64,000 bases of DNA from Trichosphaerium sp. ATCC 40318 (GCA_038496445.1 JALMLS010000320.1:310001-374000), one strand, 5' to 3'; positions 21,101-33,803 are shown, numbered from the stretch's first letter. Notes: a model not told the origin generated them from the sequence alone. Numbers and translations are program-made.

Positions 21101-24100
21101 AAGCTTGACTATCTTATTATAGTTCTTCAATGCCATATACTGATGAGGTAACTCTTCACATTGTCGACGAACATCAGCGTTCTGATGAAAAAAAAGTTAA
21201 CATAAAAAGAACCCAAATGTGATGGAGAAGAGACTTACTTTGTCTAGTTCAAAGAACGCAACAAGTTTTGATATATAGTGTTCTTTACGCCCTTTAATGT
21301 ATCGAGATTCCACAGCTTGCCTCATGTAATCGTGGAAGAAAGTCAAATAACCGTTCCTACATGAAGAATCAACAACTTGCTTCAAAAAACCCTAGTAGCA
21401 ATACCTGCTAACAAGGCTCTCCTCCATTGCATTATATAGAGGCGCCCAGACCGCATGTGGTACACTTACAAGTCCAAGGAGTTCTGTTTCAGTAAGACCT
21501 CTACGACTAGCCCAAACTAGACTGAGAATATTACCAACAAGTCCCTTGTTCTACAAAGAAAAAAGTAAGAGAAGAGTTTTACAAAAACATGACGTACAGT
21601 TTTTTCAAATTCTCGTTCTAAACGCGCAAAGACCATCTGGAATAACTCTGGAGGAGTTCTAGCAGTCAAATAGTTTTGTAATACTTGATCTAACTCTTCA
21701 AAAGTACCAAACACTCTAAAATAAAGGTAAGTAACATAAACCACAATACCATTGTTTCATGGGTACCTCATTTCTTCCAAAAGTGTCCTTAGAAACAAAG
21801 GATTTCTACAAGGTGGAGCAGACGCAATATACATGATTTGGCTCTCAGTAAATGATTTACCAAATTGTTGCATGTAAGTCTTTGCAAAAGATACTCGTTC
21901 ATGCTCTTGTAGAGGTTCTACTCTGACTTGTGGCCATTCCCTTTTCCCCAACACTTCCTGACACCTTATTAGCAGTTAGTCAAAAACAACGGTTACTAGA
22001 TGAATAGTGTACCTTCCAGGAAGCGTTGAAACAATAATACTCACTCCTTGAGGTAATTGAGAAGGTAACCACTCTAGTGCATGGCTATTTTCAGCTGGAT
22101 TGAGCTGATTCAAGGCATCCAAAACAAGTACCAAACCGCTGAAGAGATTTGTTAGAAAAGGAACAGGTAGCAGTTTCGTAGGTTTTGTGCTTACCCACGC
22201 GATCCTGCCTCGGCGAGATACTCTGGGAATACTCTAATCATCTCTTTTGGATCTGTAGGCACAGGTGAATTCATTTTTAAGTGCTGTGAAATCTCCCATA
22301 ATACGCGACGCATCAAATTAGTTAATTCTGAAGAACTAGATGTTGCACCAATGTAATGAGCAATAACTAGTTTATCAACATTATGTTGCGCATAGCGATG
22401 AGACCAGTTAGCAGTAAGAGCACTCTAATAAATAACAATAAGAGAAACTGACGCCACTAACTTAACTTGTGTGTACCTTTCCACTGCCACTTTCACCAAC
22501 GATAACACCTGGTCTGCCACTGTTGACCAGTTCATCAAGGCGATGAAAATACTCAGCGCCACCTACGTATACACGTGATCGTGATGCCTCAAAGGCTTCA
22601 TGAGCTAGTATCTGGCGTTCCATTTGAGTAGGCGCATCACTATGAAGACTAGTTAGCACTTTTGATGTGAAACAAGAAGACGTACCCAAGTGGAAAGTCA
22701 GCATCAATCAGTGTTGAGAGTTTAGTAAACATATCGTTGCCTAGCGAATGAACGTCGCTGTAAGATGTTACATCAAGACCACTTTCATTTAAGGTTTCTT
22801 TGAGCTCATTCAGCTTTGTACGCTTATAAGCAGGCTCGCTCTATTGTTCTTGTTAGTGACAAAACTAGTGATTGTGTTCGTACAGATGCATTGTTGCTGG
22901 TTCCTTTTCTTGTGAAGAATAGCGAACGCTCAGCAGTATCACTGCTTGGATCATTCAAAGTAGCATGTCTAACTTCCAGTTCAGTAACGCTGCGATCTTC
23001 ATAATCCCTTACCTGGAAGAAAAAAGGAATATTAGTTACATACAAACTCACTCTAGTTTACTAACCCATGGGAATGTAATAGCGGCTTTCTTGAGGGTTT
23101 TTTCAAGCAACGGGTCTTTTTGGGCTGGTACTTTACTCCACCCATAACGTTCTCCAAGCATGCACACAAAGTAAGGTCTGCACTTATCAACTAATAATAC
23201 ATCAGATTGAAGGCATTCGAGCTTTTTTTCAAATGAATGTACGCACTCTCGTTAAGGCAGATATCGATCGTGTTGCCTTCATTAGTTTGCTCAGATGTTA
23301 TCCCCCAACGTAAATCAACAGGCGTAAAGAATACACCACGCTCACTGCAAAATTTTCGTAATTTTGGAAAAGTTTTCTAAGGCGAACAAACGGTAAGTAA
23401 CAAACTAAACAATTGTGAATCTTACAGATATCAAGTGTTTCCGCTCTGATTGCATGTCACGAAAAGTAGACGATACAAATAATCTCACTTTACGATCTGT
23501 ACGCTTCTTTTGCCTAAGGTACACTGTTAAAACAAGCTCAAACAGACATTTAAAAAGGTGAACGTCAAGTTTTAAAATTTCAGTGAAGTGAAGAATAAAA
23601 GGAGAAACTTGACAACGTGGTCACTTTTTGCTCAAATCTACTCAACGAGGCAAATGTAAAATACGCATAAGGCCAAACAAAAAGGGCACTAAGGTAACTT
23701 TTGGAAGAAGTTGTGTTGTTTTAAAATACGCACTTGTTGCTGAGCGTAGAAAATTGAGAGTAGTCCATATGTGGTATTGTTGTAGCGTCAGAGAGAATCT
23801 GAGATGCCGAGCTGTAAGCTAATAACCTCTTATTGTATTCCTAAAAGGATGATGAGCGAAAACAATCCACACTAAACAACATACATCTTCAGTTATAAAT
23901 CCTGAAGCGTAAACATCCTTTAGCGCTTGTTCATCATTCTCCAAGTCATAAGCAGATCCTATAGTGACACCAGGAGCATCCCATGAAATGGGTTCTATTT
24001 GGTCAAAACCACAAAACCGCAAAGACTGTCAAAACGTTAAACGGTCAATTCAATGAAATTAATCTGAGGGTCTTGGAGCGTACCATATCAACGCTTGATT

Positions 24101-24996
24101 CGCCTGTAAGCCCGTAACCAATACGCGTGTCATTGTCACCAATCTTAGCTAATAACGCTTCCAGCTTTTTCAAATCTGCTTCGCCCACTTTAACAGTTTG
24201 CGTTGGACCTATTCCAAGGGTATGAGTATATGGTTATGTACATTGTAAACGTTTGAATTTAAAACAGACTATTTTGAGTGGTAGGCGCGCCAACTATGTT
24301 GTCAATGCGTAAATTTTCGACAAAGGCACGGCAGGGCAGCATTGCGAAGGTTAAAGAGTTTTAGGTTTTTTTACGTTAAACACCTTCTAAATGTGCCTCA
24401 CGCAGGTGTCCCACTTGCAAATTTTCGACATAGGCAGTGCAGAGCTTCATTTGAAAAGTTCAAGAAGATTTTATGGTACACCTTCTACATCTGCCATGCG
24501 CAGGTTTTCAGCGAAACTGTACGCCATAAATGACATGGTTGAGAGTTTGTGAAAAGTTTTGTTTGTCCGTTCAAATAAGTGTCAAAGTATTAACTTACGC
24601 GTAAAAAACTCAGCGTCAAGAGGCTCAGCGTATACCTCATCCAAAAGAGAGTCAAGTTCATCGGTTATGTTTGGTTGTATTTGTTCTTCTACATACGTGA
24701 AGTTATCAAAGCTTTGAGCCTCTACATAGGAGAAAGAGCATTCCTAAAACAGTTTTTAGCAAAAACTGCGTTTTACTCCACTGACATCAAAAGTATCCAT
24801 TGACTGCTCCTCAACGAAGCTGAAATCGCAATCCTCCTTGACATTTCAGCAACTTGTCACGGTCTTTGTTTTAACAGAAAAAAACAAAATAAAAAACTAA
24901 ATCGTACAGACATTCTGTTGTGCGTTGCGTAACGTGTAAAAGTTGGTTTTAAGTTGTAAAAGTCATTTTTTTCAGTCAACACAGACGTACGTCCAT
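18138..24996 (-). CDS. DUF4062 - STAND-type NTPase - kinesin-light-chain-like TPR protein with WH2-like tail (nephrocystin-3-like)
   Basis: A 6.9-kb minus-strand gene with roughly 25 exons. Proposed start: ATG-GAC at 24996, immediately split by a GTACGT intron of about 160 nt, then EDCDFSFVEEQSMDTF. Domains in order: a DUF4062 N-terminal signature (RKVRLFVSSTFRDMQSER, FTPVDLRWGITSEQ, ICLNE); a P-loop NTPase (GVIVGESGSGKSTL, LVLVLDALNQL) typical of NACHT/STAND proteins; then many TPRs of kinesin-light-chain type (HPEVSYTLN, NHPDYASCLSNLG-like, HPSTAQVVYNLA) from about 20800 down to 18740. The last exons carry LLNGLKSAKLKPVPPKP, resembling a WH2 actin-binding motif, and an acidic tail. Nephrocystin-3 and relatives (TTC/TEP1-like) share DUF4062-NTPase-TPR. 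These act as signal-sensing scaffolds, often linked to cilia. The WH2 tail is unusual. Confidence 0.75.
24311..24520. repeat. Diverged tandem duplication inside an intron
   Basis: Two imperfect copies of about 100 nt lie in a long intron of the DUF4062 gene. Copy 1 has AAATTTTCGACAAAGGCA near 24311 and CACCTTCTAAATGTGCC near 24381. Copy 2 has AAATTTTCGACATAGGCA near 24419 and CACCTTCTACATCTGCC near 24479. The offset changes from 108 to 98 nt, so indels have accumulated. This explains the unusual intron length. Confidence 0.75.
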
Positions 24997-25187
24997 GCTT
25001 GCACTGTTTTAGAGCCTTACCATGGTGGTTTGACGGTTTTAAGATAAGTTGCAGTGAATGAGTTGGTTTAAAATTATTAAATGACAAATGCTCAGTAGAA
25101 TAAGCAAGTGTCTTGCCCTTTTTCTTAAATGGGCGTTAAAAAACCAAAAAGTCAACCGTTTTTTCTTCTGCGAGCGTAGTCACTCTG

Positions 25188-28100
25188 ATGGCGTCCAAAA
25201 CGCTAAAGAAGTATTTAAAAGAGGCCAGAGTAGCTATTAAGAATAAAAAATATGACGTAGCTCTTGATAAAGCTACTACAGCGAGTTCAATAGACAGAAC
25301 CAATGCGACGGCGTTAGTTTTAAAAGGAGCAGCAGCATCAAAGCTAAATAAACCCGAAATTGCCACAGAGAGCTTTGAAAAGGCCTTAGAATTAGATAGC
25401 GGTAATGTCACGGCGATGCAGGTACTCGAACTCATTAATAGTGATAATTATGAATTAAAACCGCTAACTGTAATATAGGGCCTCGCAGAGCTTGCATTAG
25501 CAAGCGGTAACAGTAAAACAGTAATAAGCGCATGTTCGCCGATAATGGAGCAGCTGGGGTACGTTGCTTCACGTTTGTTTGTTTTTAAAGTCGAAATCGC
25601 TAATATCGCGGACCTAAATAGATCGAAGCATCCGAAATATAAAACATACGGTAGACACGTTGCAACAGCATACGAAGAAGAAGGCGACAATGAGAATGTA
25701 ATCAAAAAAACTGCATATTCATTTGACACATTGTGACACTTTTTTTTTTTTCTTCATTTTTTTCATGTTTTTGCTCACTCTGATTTTTATAGGCGTTAGG
25801 TATATGGGAAAACGTTCTTGATGGTCTTGAAAAAATACCTAAAACAGTGAATATAAGAACAGTAGTACTTCGTAATATTGTACGACTATACACGCTAAAA
25901 GAAGAAGCAGAACTAGTTCCGGAAATCATTTCAGGTTACAAAAGAAAATACAAAAAAACTCTTACTCCTGCTGGTGCACGTTCACATGGAATTAATGTAT
26001 TAACAGTGCGAAAGGAATTAAACGAACGATTGTATGGAAAAAGTAGAACAAAGGTAAGCGGTAATGTTGAAATAATTACTGACGTTTTTTTTTAATTTCA
26101 GGTGGCTAATTATGTCGTTGAATTTTACAACATTGTTAATAAGTTGAATGCTTCTATGGATGATATAGAACTCATTTACAGATATCTTAAGATTATATTA
26201 CTACCTTGGAATTGTGGCAAACCATACTTGACAAAGACACCTGAAGATCTACTCAAAGTAAACATTGACATTTGTAACACGTTGGGAAAAAACTTATTCA
26301 ACACGAGTGGCCGAGCTATAGCAGAAAACCAATTGACCTGGTGTTTCGGCGATAATTGTGCCTTTGAAATAGATGAAGCTATTAGAACTGCATGTAGGAT
26401 GGTTCGCATAGACCCTTCTGTTCAAATCTCGTACCTATACGTTGCTCATACGTTGCTTCATGTAAGTTTTGTTTCAGATCGTATTTTTGAATTATCTTCC
26501 TTACGGCTTTTGTAACCCTTTTGATTTAGACTTCTGGGTTTGGTTCTATGCCTATAGTTAATAAGGGTATGTCTCTATTAAAGACAGTACTCAAAACTTA
26601 CCCGAACAATCCCGTGGCATTGTGCTTGATGGCGTCATGTTGGCTAGCTAAAGATAAGTTCAAATATGCAATAGAGCATGCTAAAAAAGGTCTTTTGGCT
26701 GTGAAAAGGCTATCTGAGCTTGGACTTAGCCTTAAGAAAGTTTGGACATCTCTGCACATTGTTCTTGCGACTACATTCCTCCGTTGGCGTAAGATCAAAC
26801 AAGCAGAAATGACATTCAAAAACATACTTAAACTAGCTCCAGAAAACCCTTCTGCGTTGCTTGTACGTATCCAAAACAAACCCAAAAGCTTTTGCAATGA
26901 ACAAAAACATCACTATTTAATAGTTCAGTATGTTAATGACTTGCATATAGGGCCTAGCTCAAATAGATTACTCTAGACATGACTACACTGCTTCTTTATC
27001 TCGTCTTGAAAGTATTAAGGGTGATGCAGCTAAGAAAGCAAGCATACTTGCTATGCACGCTTGGTTGAGTTACAGGAAGATCTGTGGAAACTCAGCAGAG
27101 TCTCTTGAAGAAATTTCTAAACCAGCAAAGCCATCAAAAGAAAACCTTTACATACTCATTGAAGCGAAAAACCGTATTCAAGCTTCTATTGATGAAAGTG
27201 AGAATCCAACACCTTTCTTATATTACCGACTCGGAAAACTCTTTTGGGCTATTCAAGGTACGCTCAAGAAGACCTAAGTACAATTGCTAACGTGCACCTC
27301 CGCTCTGGAGTTCAAAAACGTTGACAAACACCTTGATTTTTATCTGTTTGAGCTAACTTGAGTTAGAGAACCTCAAGGCTTACAATGCTTGGGCTACTTG
27401 TATTAAGCAGTGCAGAGATATATCACGTGGCCGATTGACTTTTCCTCTATTTGAAGACGTTTCTCTTGCACACTATACAATACGACGTATTCATGGTCAA
27501 GCTTTGGCTTGGGTTGGTGTTTACTACAATGCCACTGCTTCGAGTGATAGATCAATGGACTGTTGGGCAATGGCTTTGAGTAAGAATATCGGTAGTAAGA
27601 TTGCAGCACGTGGAATGAGTCGTATGTATATGAAGAAAGAAGAGTTCGATAAGGCTGCTCAAGTTCTTCAACGTGTTTCTGATTTAGGACATATGTGGCC
27701 AAGAAAACTTCTTGGTGCAATACAACTCTCTTTGAGGTCATTTGATTTAGCTATTACTAATCTTAATCAATGGATAAGAGGTCATCCGAACGATGACAGA
27801 GCGTGGGTGCTACTAGCGGAATGCTACACGTAAGTATTCGGATTTCTTTTCTTTACAGTTTTTTTGTTACAAGTATAGGCTTGCTTACAAGTTTTAAGGC
27901 GTCAAGGAAAGTACAGGGCAGCATCTAGAGTTGTTGAGAAAGCTCAAGCAATTGAAAGCAGTGATGAAAGTGTTAAGCTGCTTCTTGCATATAATGCTGC
28001 ATTACTTCATGCTAAGTTGGGAGAGACAGAATTGGCTATTGGTCAACTTGAGAAGATCCCAGAATTTCTCCCTGCCTTGAAGATTCGTGGAGATGCTCAT

Positions 28101-30549
28101 TTTTCTCTTTTCCGTAGATTTTATGAGGAGACACGTTATGAACGTAGTAGAGAAGAATTAATCAAATCAGTACGTTCTTTTCTAAGTTCACTAAAAGTCA
28201 AAACATTTCACTTCGTACTTGCCTTGTGTTTAATGTTTTGTAGGTTGATACGTATGTCAAATGCGTAGAGCATAAAGAAGGTGATATGGGCGTTATGCAT
28301 AAGGCTATGGGTGATGCACTTACTTGGTGTGTTGCTTTTCAAACAATGGATTCTTCGTGGACTTTGTCTATGCTTGAAAGAGGAGAAAAAGCTTATTTGA
28401 GTGCTCTCGGTTTCCTCAGTTCCTCAAAAGCTAAAGCCAAAGGTCATTATGATTTGGGGCGTAATATATACTTGCAATATTCGATTACAAGGAGTGATAA
28501 TGATAAGAGACAAAAAGCCTTTGAACAATTTAAAATCTCTGTTTCTTTGAACCCACAATCTCCTAAATATTGGAATGCACTTGGTGTTTCTGCTTTAGAC
28601 CCAAATGTACAACAACATTGTGTATTAACTGCTCTTCATCTGAACAAACAAGTACGCTTTACTTTTTTCCATTTTGGCGCACGTGACCTAACATATGGTT
28701 TCTTTTTATAGTATGGTCCAAGTGCTGGAAATATTTCGTTATTACTTGCGAACAAGCAAGCTGATTTGTCGACTGTTGGAAACTGGACTCTTGGTATTGA
28801 TAAGAGAGGCGTTGGATGGGCTTCACTTGCGCAAACAGGAAGTGGTAAAAATGCACGTAATGGGTGGTATCAAGCGTACAAGATTGCACCACATAATGTA
28901 AGTTGCGATTGATCTATTTTTTTTGTTTGGTTTGTTGTCAACATCATTAATGGTACTTTAGACCACTTTTTGTATCGGATTTTTACAGAGCTGGATTAAT
29001 GCACCTAAAGGGCCTCCTCAACTAAATATGGCTTCTATTAGATTGTCATTGTTGTCTAAAACAGATGAAAAAGCTAGAATGCTAGCGTCAGTTTATCATG
29101 AGAGTAATGGACGTTTGGAACTGGCAAAAGGTAAGTGCCTTTGCGACTTTTTCTTCTTGTGCTTGTGTTGTACTTAAATTTACTTAGAGGGTTACAATAT
29201 TGCGTCACAAAGTAAGAATGCGACAGTATCTTTGTTCGGGACTGTGGGAACTGCTAGAGTACTTGTTAAACAGAAACAGTTCATCAAAGCAAGAGAATTG
29301 CTTGAAAGTAGTGGAAAAGGTCATCGAAGTACAAAGCCACTAGTTGCTCTTTGTCACCTTGGTGAACGGTATGTTGACTTATTTTTGTGAAGAATACATT
29401 GATTATCATCTATTCTTTACTAATCTACTCGCATTAGAGACTTTGCAAAGGCCTCAACTTCATTTCAAGACGTCCTTAAGACATATGAAAAGAAACTTAA
29501 CGAAGACCAAAAATATTACCTTCAATCATGCTTGAACCTCTCTGATGCTAATGCCAAGAACCCTGGACTTATAACTAGACTTAAGAAAGCAGTTGCAGAC
29601 GCGAAAAGTAACCAGGATAAGTTCTCTGAGTCTCTTTACCTCGCTGCTGTTTCTTACCACATTGGCGATATCTCATTGACAAAGGAAGCTCTTAAACAGT
29701 GCTATGGATTTAGTGCAAACCCTAAAACACCTGAAACAATCGTTAGAGATCCTAGATATTGGCTACTCTGCTTTGCAGTTAGTCCAAACGCTAAGACGCT
29801 CATAAGAGGTTTAACTATTACAAGAGCTACTATTCTATTAGATCTTGTACCTGGTGCTTTATTGGATGATAAAATGCGTCCAGGAATAGCTGAAGGTTGG
29901 CCTCAACTTGATGCTTTGCTTCAAAAGATTAGTAGCAGGTCTTCGAGATACAACTCCGTTATTTTCCATATCAGAGCTTTGTACTGTGTTATTGTTGCTG
30001 ATAAAGCACATGCTGGGCTTGTTTATGCTCAGCGCGCACTAAGAAGATGTCCTGAGGATGATTCACTTCGTGCTACATTGTTCTTGGCTAGAAGCAAGAT
30101 GGAAGAGAAAGATAGAGTTGAGGCTCTTACAAAAAGGCTTTCTAAGCTTAAAGAGTCATTCGAAAAATCACCAACTCTTTCTGGTTTACTCGTACGTCAC
30201 GTGATAACGTTTTTATTATCTTTTTAATTTAATTCGCATCACGTGGTTGTTGATATTTATTACGTGTTTTTAGAGGATGAGTGTTGTTTTCGATCAACTT
30301 GGTAAGGCGAAGGCTTCTGAGCATTGCCTAAAGAACGGAATGAAATGGTTCCCTGAATCAAAGAATGTAATCGCAACTTATACAGCATTGCATTATGCTA
30401 ATGCAAAGAAACACAGTGATTCTGTTAGTGCTCTTAAAGGTGTTACCTTGAAGCGTATCGAAGCACTGAAGAGCGCTTTAGAATCAATGAAAAATGGGAT
30501 GCTCAATGACGAAGTACTTCAACTGTTTAACATGCCAGGTTCTAAGTAA
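25188..30549 (+). CDS. SKI3: Superkiller protein 3 homologue (Ski3/TTC37), TPR scaffold of the Ski complex
   Basis: A multi-exon gene (about 15 exons) from ATG 25188 to TAA 30549, about 1,300-1,400 residues, close to the size of Ski3/TTC37. The N-terminus MASKTLKKYLKEARVAIKNK matches the characteristic Ski3 start, where TPRs begin almost at residue 1. TPR motifs continue throughout (CWLAKDKFKYAIEHAKKG, KIKQAEMTFKNILKLAPENP, KEEFDKAAQVLQRVSDLGH, DDRAWVLLAECYT). The Ski complex (Ski2 helicase, Ski3, Ski8) feeds RNA to the cytoplasmic exosome in mRNA decay and quality control. Ski3 is its TPR scaffold. Introns start GTACGT, GTAAG or GTATT. It is divergent from the DUF4062 gene with a spacer under 200 nt. 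A symbol is given because the N-terminus, length and repeat density agree; paralogous TPR proteins cannot be fully excluded. Confidence 0.75.
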
Positions 30550-30751
30550 AATCTTTTTGATTCAAGACTACTCCAAATTATCGATCTTACTTGTGTTTTG
30601 ATGCTATGCGGGTTACTAGCTTTGGTTTAGGCTGTTGCTTGGCTGAGTTATTTGCAACACATGTTTTTGTAAGGTTTTGCGCAAGTTCTGTTTTCTTTGG
30701 GGTGAATTGGATGTAAGTACTTTTTGTGTATTCGGGTATGAATACAGTAGT

Positions 30752-30759
30752 TAAAAAAA
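30752..30759 (-). terminator. Candidate Pol III terminator of the tRNA-Leu locus
   Basis: On the minus strand a run of eight T follows the tRNA 5' half by about 70 nt. It is the first T run of four or more beyond the variable arm, so a Pol III transcript from the locus would contain leader, 3' half, spacer, 5' half and a trailer of about 70 nt. Confidence 0.5.
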
Positions 30760-30826
30760 ACGGTGGTTGCGTCTCGTGCCTCCTATCAGTTACGACAGCC
30801 AGTAGTACACCATCGAACACCGACAA

Positions 30827-30915
30827 GATACGAAGTATTAAAATTGAGCTTAAGTCAATCGCCTTAACCACTTGGCTACTCTCCTGTTGATAGGAGAGGC
30901 GGGATTCGAACCCAC
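30827..30915 (-). tRNA. Circularly permuted tRNA-Leu(UAA) gene
   Basis: Read on the minus strand, the T arm and 3' acceptor strand come first: GTGGG-TTCGAAT-CCCGC (30915-30899), CTCTCCT (30898-30892), discriminator A (30891). A 5-nt spacer TCAAC follows, then the 5' half: AGGAGAG (30885-30879, 7-bp perfect complement of CTCTCCT), TA, D arm GCC-AAGTGGTTAA-GGC, G26, anticodon stem ATTGA/TCAAT with loop CTTAAGC (anticodon TAA, 30852-30850) and a Leu-type long variable arm ATAC-TTC-GTAT. No T arm with a matching acceptor strand follows the 5' half, and no 5' half precedes the 3' half. All parts of one class II tRNA-Leu are present exactly once but in permuted order. Permuted tRNA genes are known from Cyanidioschyzon and prasinophyte algae. 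Confidence 0.75.
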
Positions 30916-31647
30916 GAGAGTTTGTTTTTTGTTATTTGGTGTGACAGCATACTGGGGGTATGAGACACGGTGACTGAGATTATTGCACCGCACTGAAAGA
31001 GAGAACCAACACGTTTAAATACACGTAATAGTTGACAGAAAAAAAAATTGTGGGATTAGTTTTCTGCTAAAATTAGCAAAACGCTGATTCAATGGCTTCA
31101 ATATAAAAAAATTTGGTACAACACAAGCAAAACTGGCTACAAAAGAGTGAATTTGTCGGTTTTTTTTCATGTGGTTTCGATAGCTTTATTAATATTATTA
31201 TGTAAACTTCTTACAGAAAAGTATTTTTTCTATTCGTTCAACTTAAACTGTTTTCGCTTCCAACAGGTTTATTTCGCAAAACTGAAATAAAGGAGGAAAA
31301 AAGCGAAGAAATTTGAAGACCTTATTACAAATAACTCTATTAAAACTAAATTTAAGGCTACATAGTGATAATACTAGGATGTAATAGGCTTTAATGAAGC
31401 ACGTGGACCACGTGAAAACGGTAAGGAGAGAAAGTTGACACTGTAAAGTTGAAAAGAGCATACTAATACTTGAACGGTATTATTTATATTTTGCTGCGTC
31501 ACAGCCATACCTTTACTCGCCACGTATGCTATATATGTTTGTGTTTGGGGCAGTAACTATATATGATGCAATTTATACTATTGCACGTTTACACAATGTA
31601 GAGCAGAAGCAACGTTTGGTTAGTATTCATTGAATCGTTGACAATTA

Positions 31648-33803
31648 ATGAATCAATGTTGTTTTATGACTTTTAAAAAACACAAATATATTGACTCTAT
31701 GGAATTGAAAGCATCCTACGATTTTGGTACTACTACTAGTAGTAAGACTAAATGTTTTACGGACCTTTCCGATATTTTTAATCAACTTCTAAATGATTCC
31801 TACCAAGAAACGTACAAAAACGCTTTTAAACTGTTAGAAATAAACGTTTGTAGCTCAACAAAGGAAGAAACAGCTTATAGATTTGCGGAAGTGACCAATT
31901 TGGCGTTAAACCATATCAAAGAAGTTGTACTAGTATCCGACGAACTGCTGGAATCCAAGCAAGTGCTAAAAGTAGCTTGTTTACACTGTGCGCCAAAAAT
32001 CAACCGATTTTCTCGTAACAAAGCTTAAACACAGTTTAGCAGCTGTCAGTGGATTGCTTTGCAATCAATTACTACGAGACTCAACATTAGACAACTCTAT
32101 ACACAATAACTATGTCAAGAGGTAACAGTATTCCTCCTGCTTCAGAAATTTCGTTGCTTTTCATTTCGTTTTTGTTGTTGATCTAAAAATAGTACACTGT
32201 CACTTTTTGAGAGAGCTTGGGAACTTGCCACTGTACGACATGTCAAATACATATTTACTTTTAAACTTGAGTAGGATGAGAATGTTTTGGAATTACTTGA
32301 GTGGATGTATGGTGTTAGTTGGGGAAGTGATTGTGCTGATATGTTGGGCGAAACACAAATCTTAAAAAGTCTTTATCCTTACCTTAGTTCTGAATCAACA
32401 ACAATAAGAGATTATGCTTTTCAGAATTGTGTATATCTCTTAGATGGTGAAGCGAACACTTTACTATTCCAAGAGCTAGGCGGCATGGATTTTATCTTAA
32501 AAAATGGACTAAGAAATAAACAAGAACACGAGAAAGTTATAGTACGTTCTACCATATCAAAAATAGTCATTGCGTCTTTCTATACTTTCCTGTCTGTATA
32601 TCTAATGTTTATGTGTAAATAGGATATAGTATGGAAGATATCATTGTTTTCTTCGGCAGTGAGTGACTTGATTAGCCATGATCTATTTTTACACACAATA
32701 AAGTGGATACCTTCTACTGAAACACTTGGAGATCTAACTATTAAGCTTATAGCTTGTTGTTATCTATCTTGTTTATTGGTACAGGGAGAAACAGATAAGC
32801 ATTGTCAAAGTATACTTCAGAGAGAGGGTGCAAAGGATAAATGCTTTGAACTTGCAAAACATCTTCGTCCTAATTTACATGCTGATCTTGATTGTGTTAT
32901 TGACGGTTGGGAGTTTGCTATTCCACAGTTGAAGAACAAGAGTATAGAAGTCAATTGTAGTATATTAACACTTATATATTATACACTTCAAGACAAAGCC
33001 AATTCAGAGGTTGATGTAACAAAGGTACTATCTTAAAGAAATTTGTTTTGAACTTGCTGCACTCTTGTTTTTTTTCTTTGACACTCTAAAACACTGTAAA
33101 TGTGTCGACACTTGTAACAGTTGTGTATGTTGTGGGTTTGGAATTAATGTGTTTTCTCTAGATGCTCGAAAGGGATGGTGTTATTCCTCATATAATAAAT
33201 GTGTTAAAGAAAAAACCTCGATTGACTAACAGGGAAGTTTTCGCGATAAATTTGGTTCTTGACATACTGGAAATATGCTCTAAGGATACCAGTGTACTGT
33301 GTAGTTTGGTACACCATGGCATTTTACGGTAAGCTTGAGAAACGTTCCCAGATTCCTCTTCTTTTTTGTTGTTGAAAGTACCTATTGTCTATCTGACTGC
33401 TATGTTAATAGAGCTTTGTTCAATTGTACTGTAAATATTAATAGAAGAAATACTATTCTGGGATATATTATTACAGCAGATCCTAGCGTTTACATACATA
33501 GTATGTGCAACAAAAACAAAAATAGAATCCTACGCTAAAACCCTATTTTTAGAGGCACCTAAAGGAACTGTTTTGACATTGTTCAACACTTGTCAGAATT
33601 TCTTAATGAATAATGCGGATGACATTGTTGCTCTTGCAACTTTTAGTCATCAGCATGATATGAACGTTATGGCAGCTTTCTTTACAGCATCTGCACTTAA
33701 AAAAAAAGACACTTTATCTTCAGAAGAATTAAAAGTACTTGATCACTCAACTGAATTCAACAAGATGTTCAAGCTTCTTTCAGCTTTACATCATCTCAAC
33801 TGA
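31648..33803 (+). CDS. Uncharacterised helical (armadillo-like?) protein
   Basis: About eight exons joined in frame from ATG 31648 (31699, MELKASYDF, is an alternative start) to TGA 33803, roughly 500 residues. Segments include LFNQLLNDSYQETYKNAFKL-like helices, ENVLELLEWMYGVSWGSD, IRDYAFQNCVYLLDGEANTL, REVFAINLVLDILEICSKD and DIVALATFSHQHDMNVMAAF. The pattern of repeated amphipathic helices of about 40 residues, with leucines and small residues, resembles armadillo or HEAT repeats. I cannot name the family. An early exon ends before CAGCTGTCAGTGG (acceptor TTTAG near 32039). No signal peptide or membrane span is seen. It is probably a cytosolic scaffold. Confidence 0.55.

Larger units (their letters stand above)
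30550..31647. other. Intergenic region carrying the permuted tRNA locus
   Basis: About 1.1 kb between two plus-strand genes. It holds the minus-strand tRNA-Leu locus (30827-30915), its T-run terminator, and an inverted partial copy of the tRNA 3' half (30771-30790). From 31000 to 31640 it is AT-rich with no supportable gene; a CACGTG pair (ACGTGGACCACGTG) sits near 31400. Confidence 0.6.

Noticed and set aside
30780-30830. A conventional T arm downstream of the tRNA-Leu 5' half
   Set aside because: GGTGTTCGATGG lacks a pairing stem and no CTCTCCT acceptor strand follows, so the downstream sequence cannot complete a normal tRNA.
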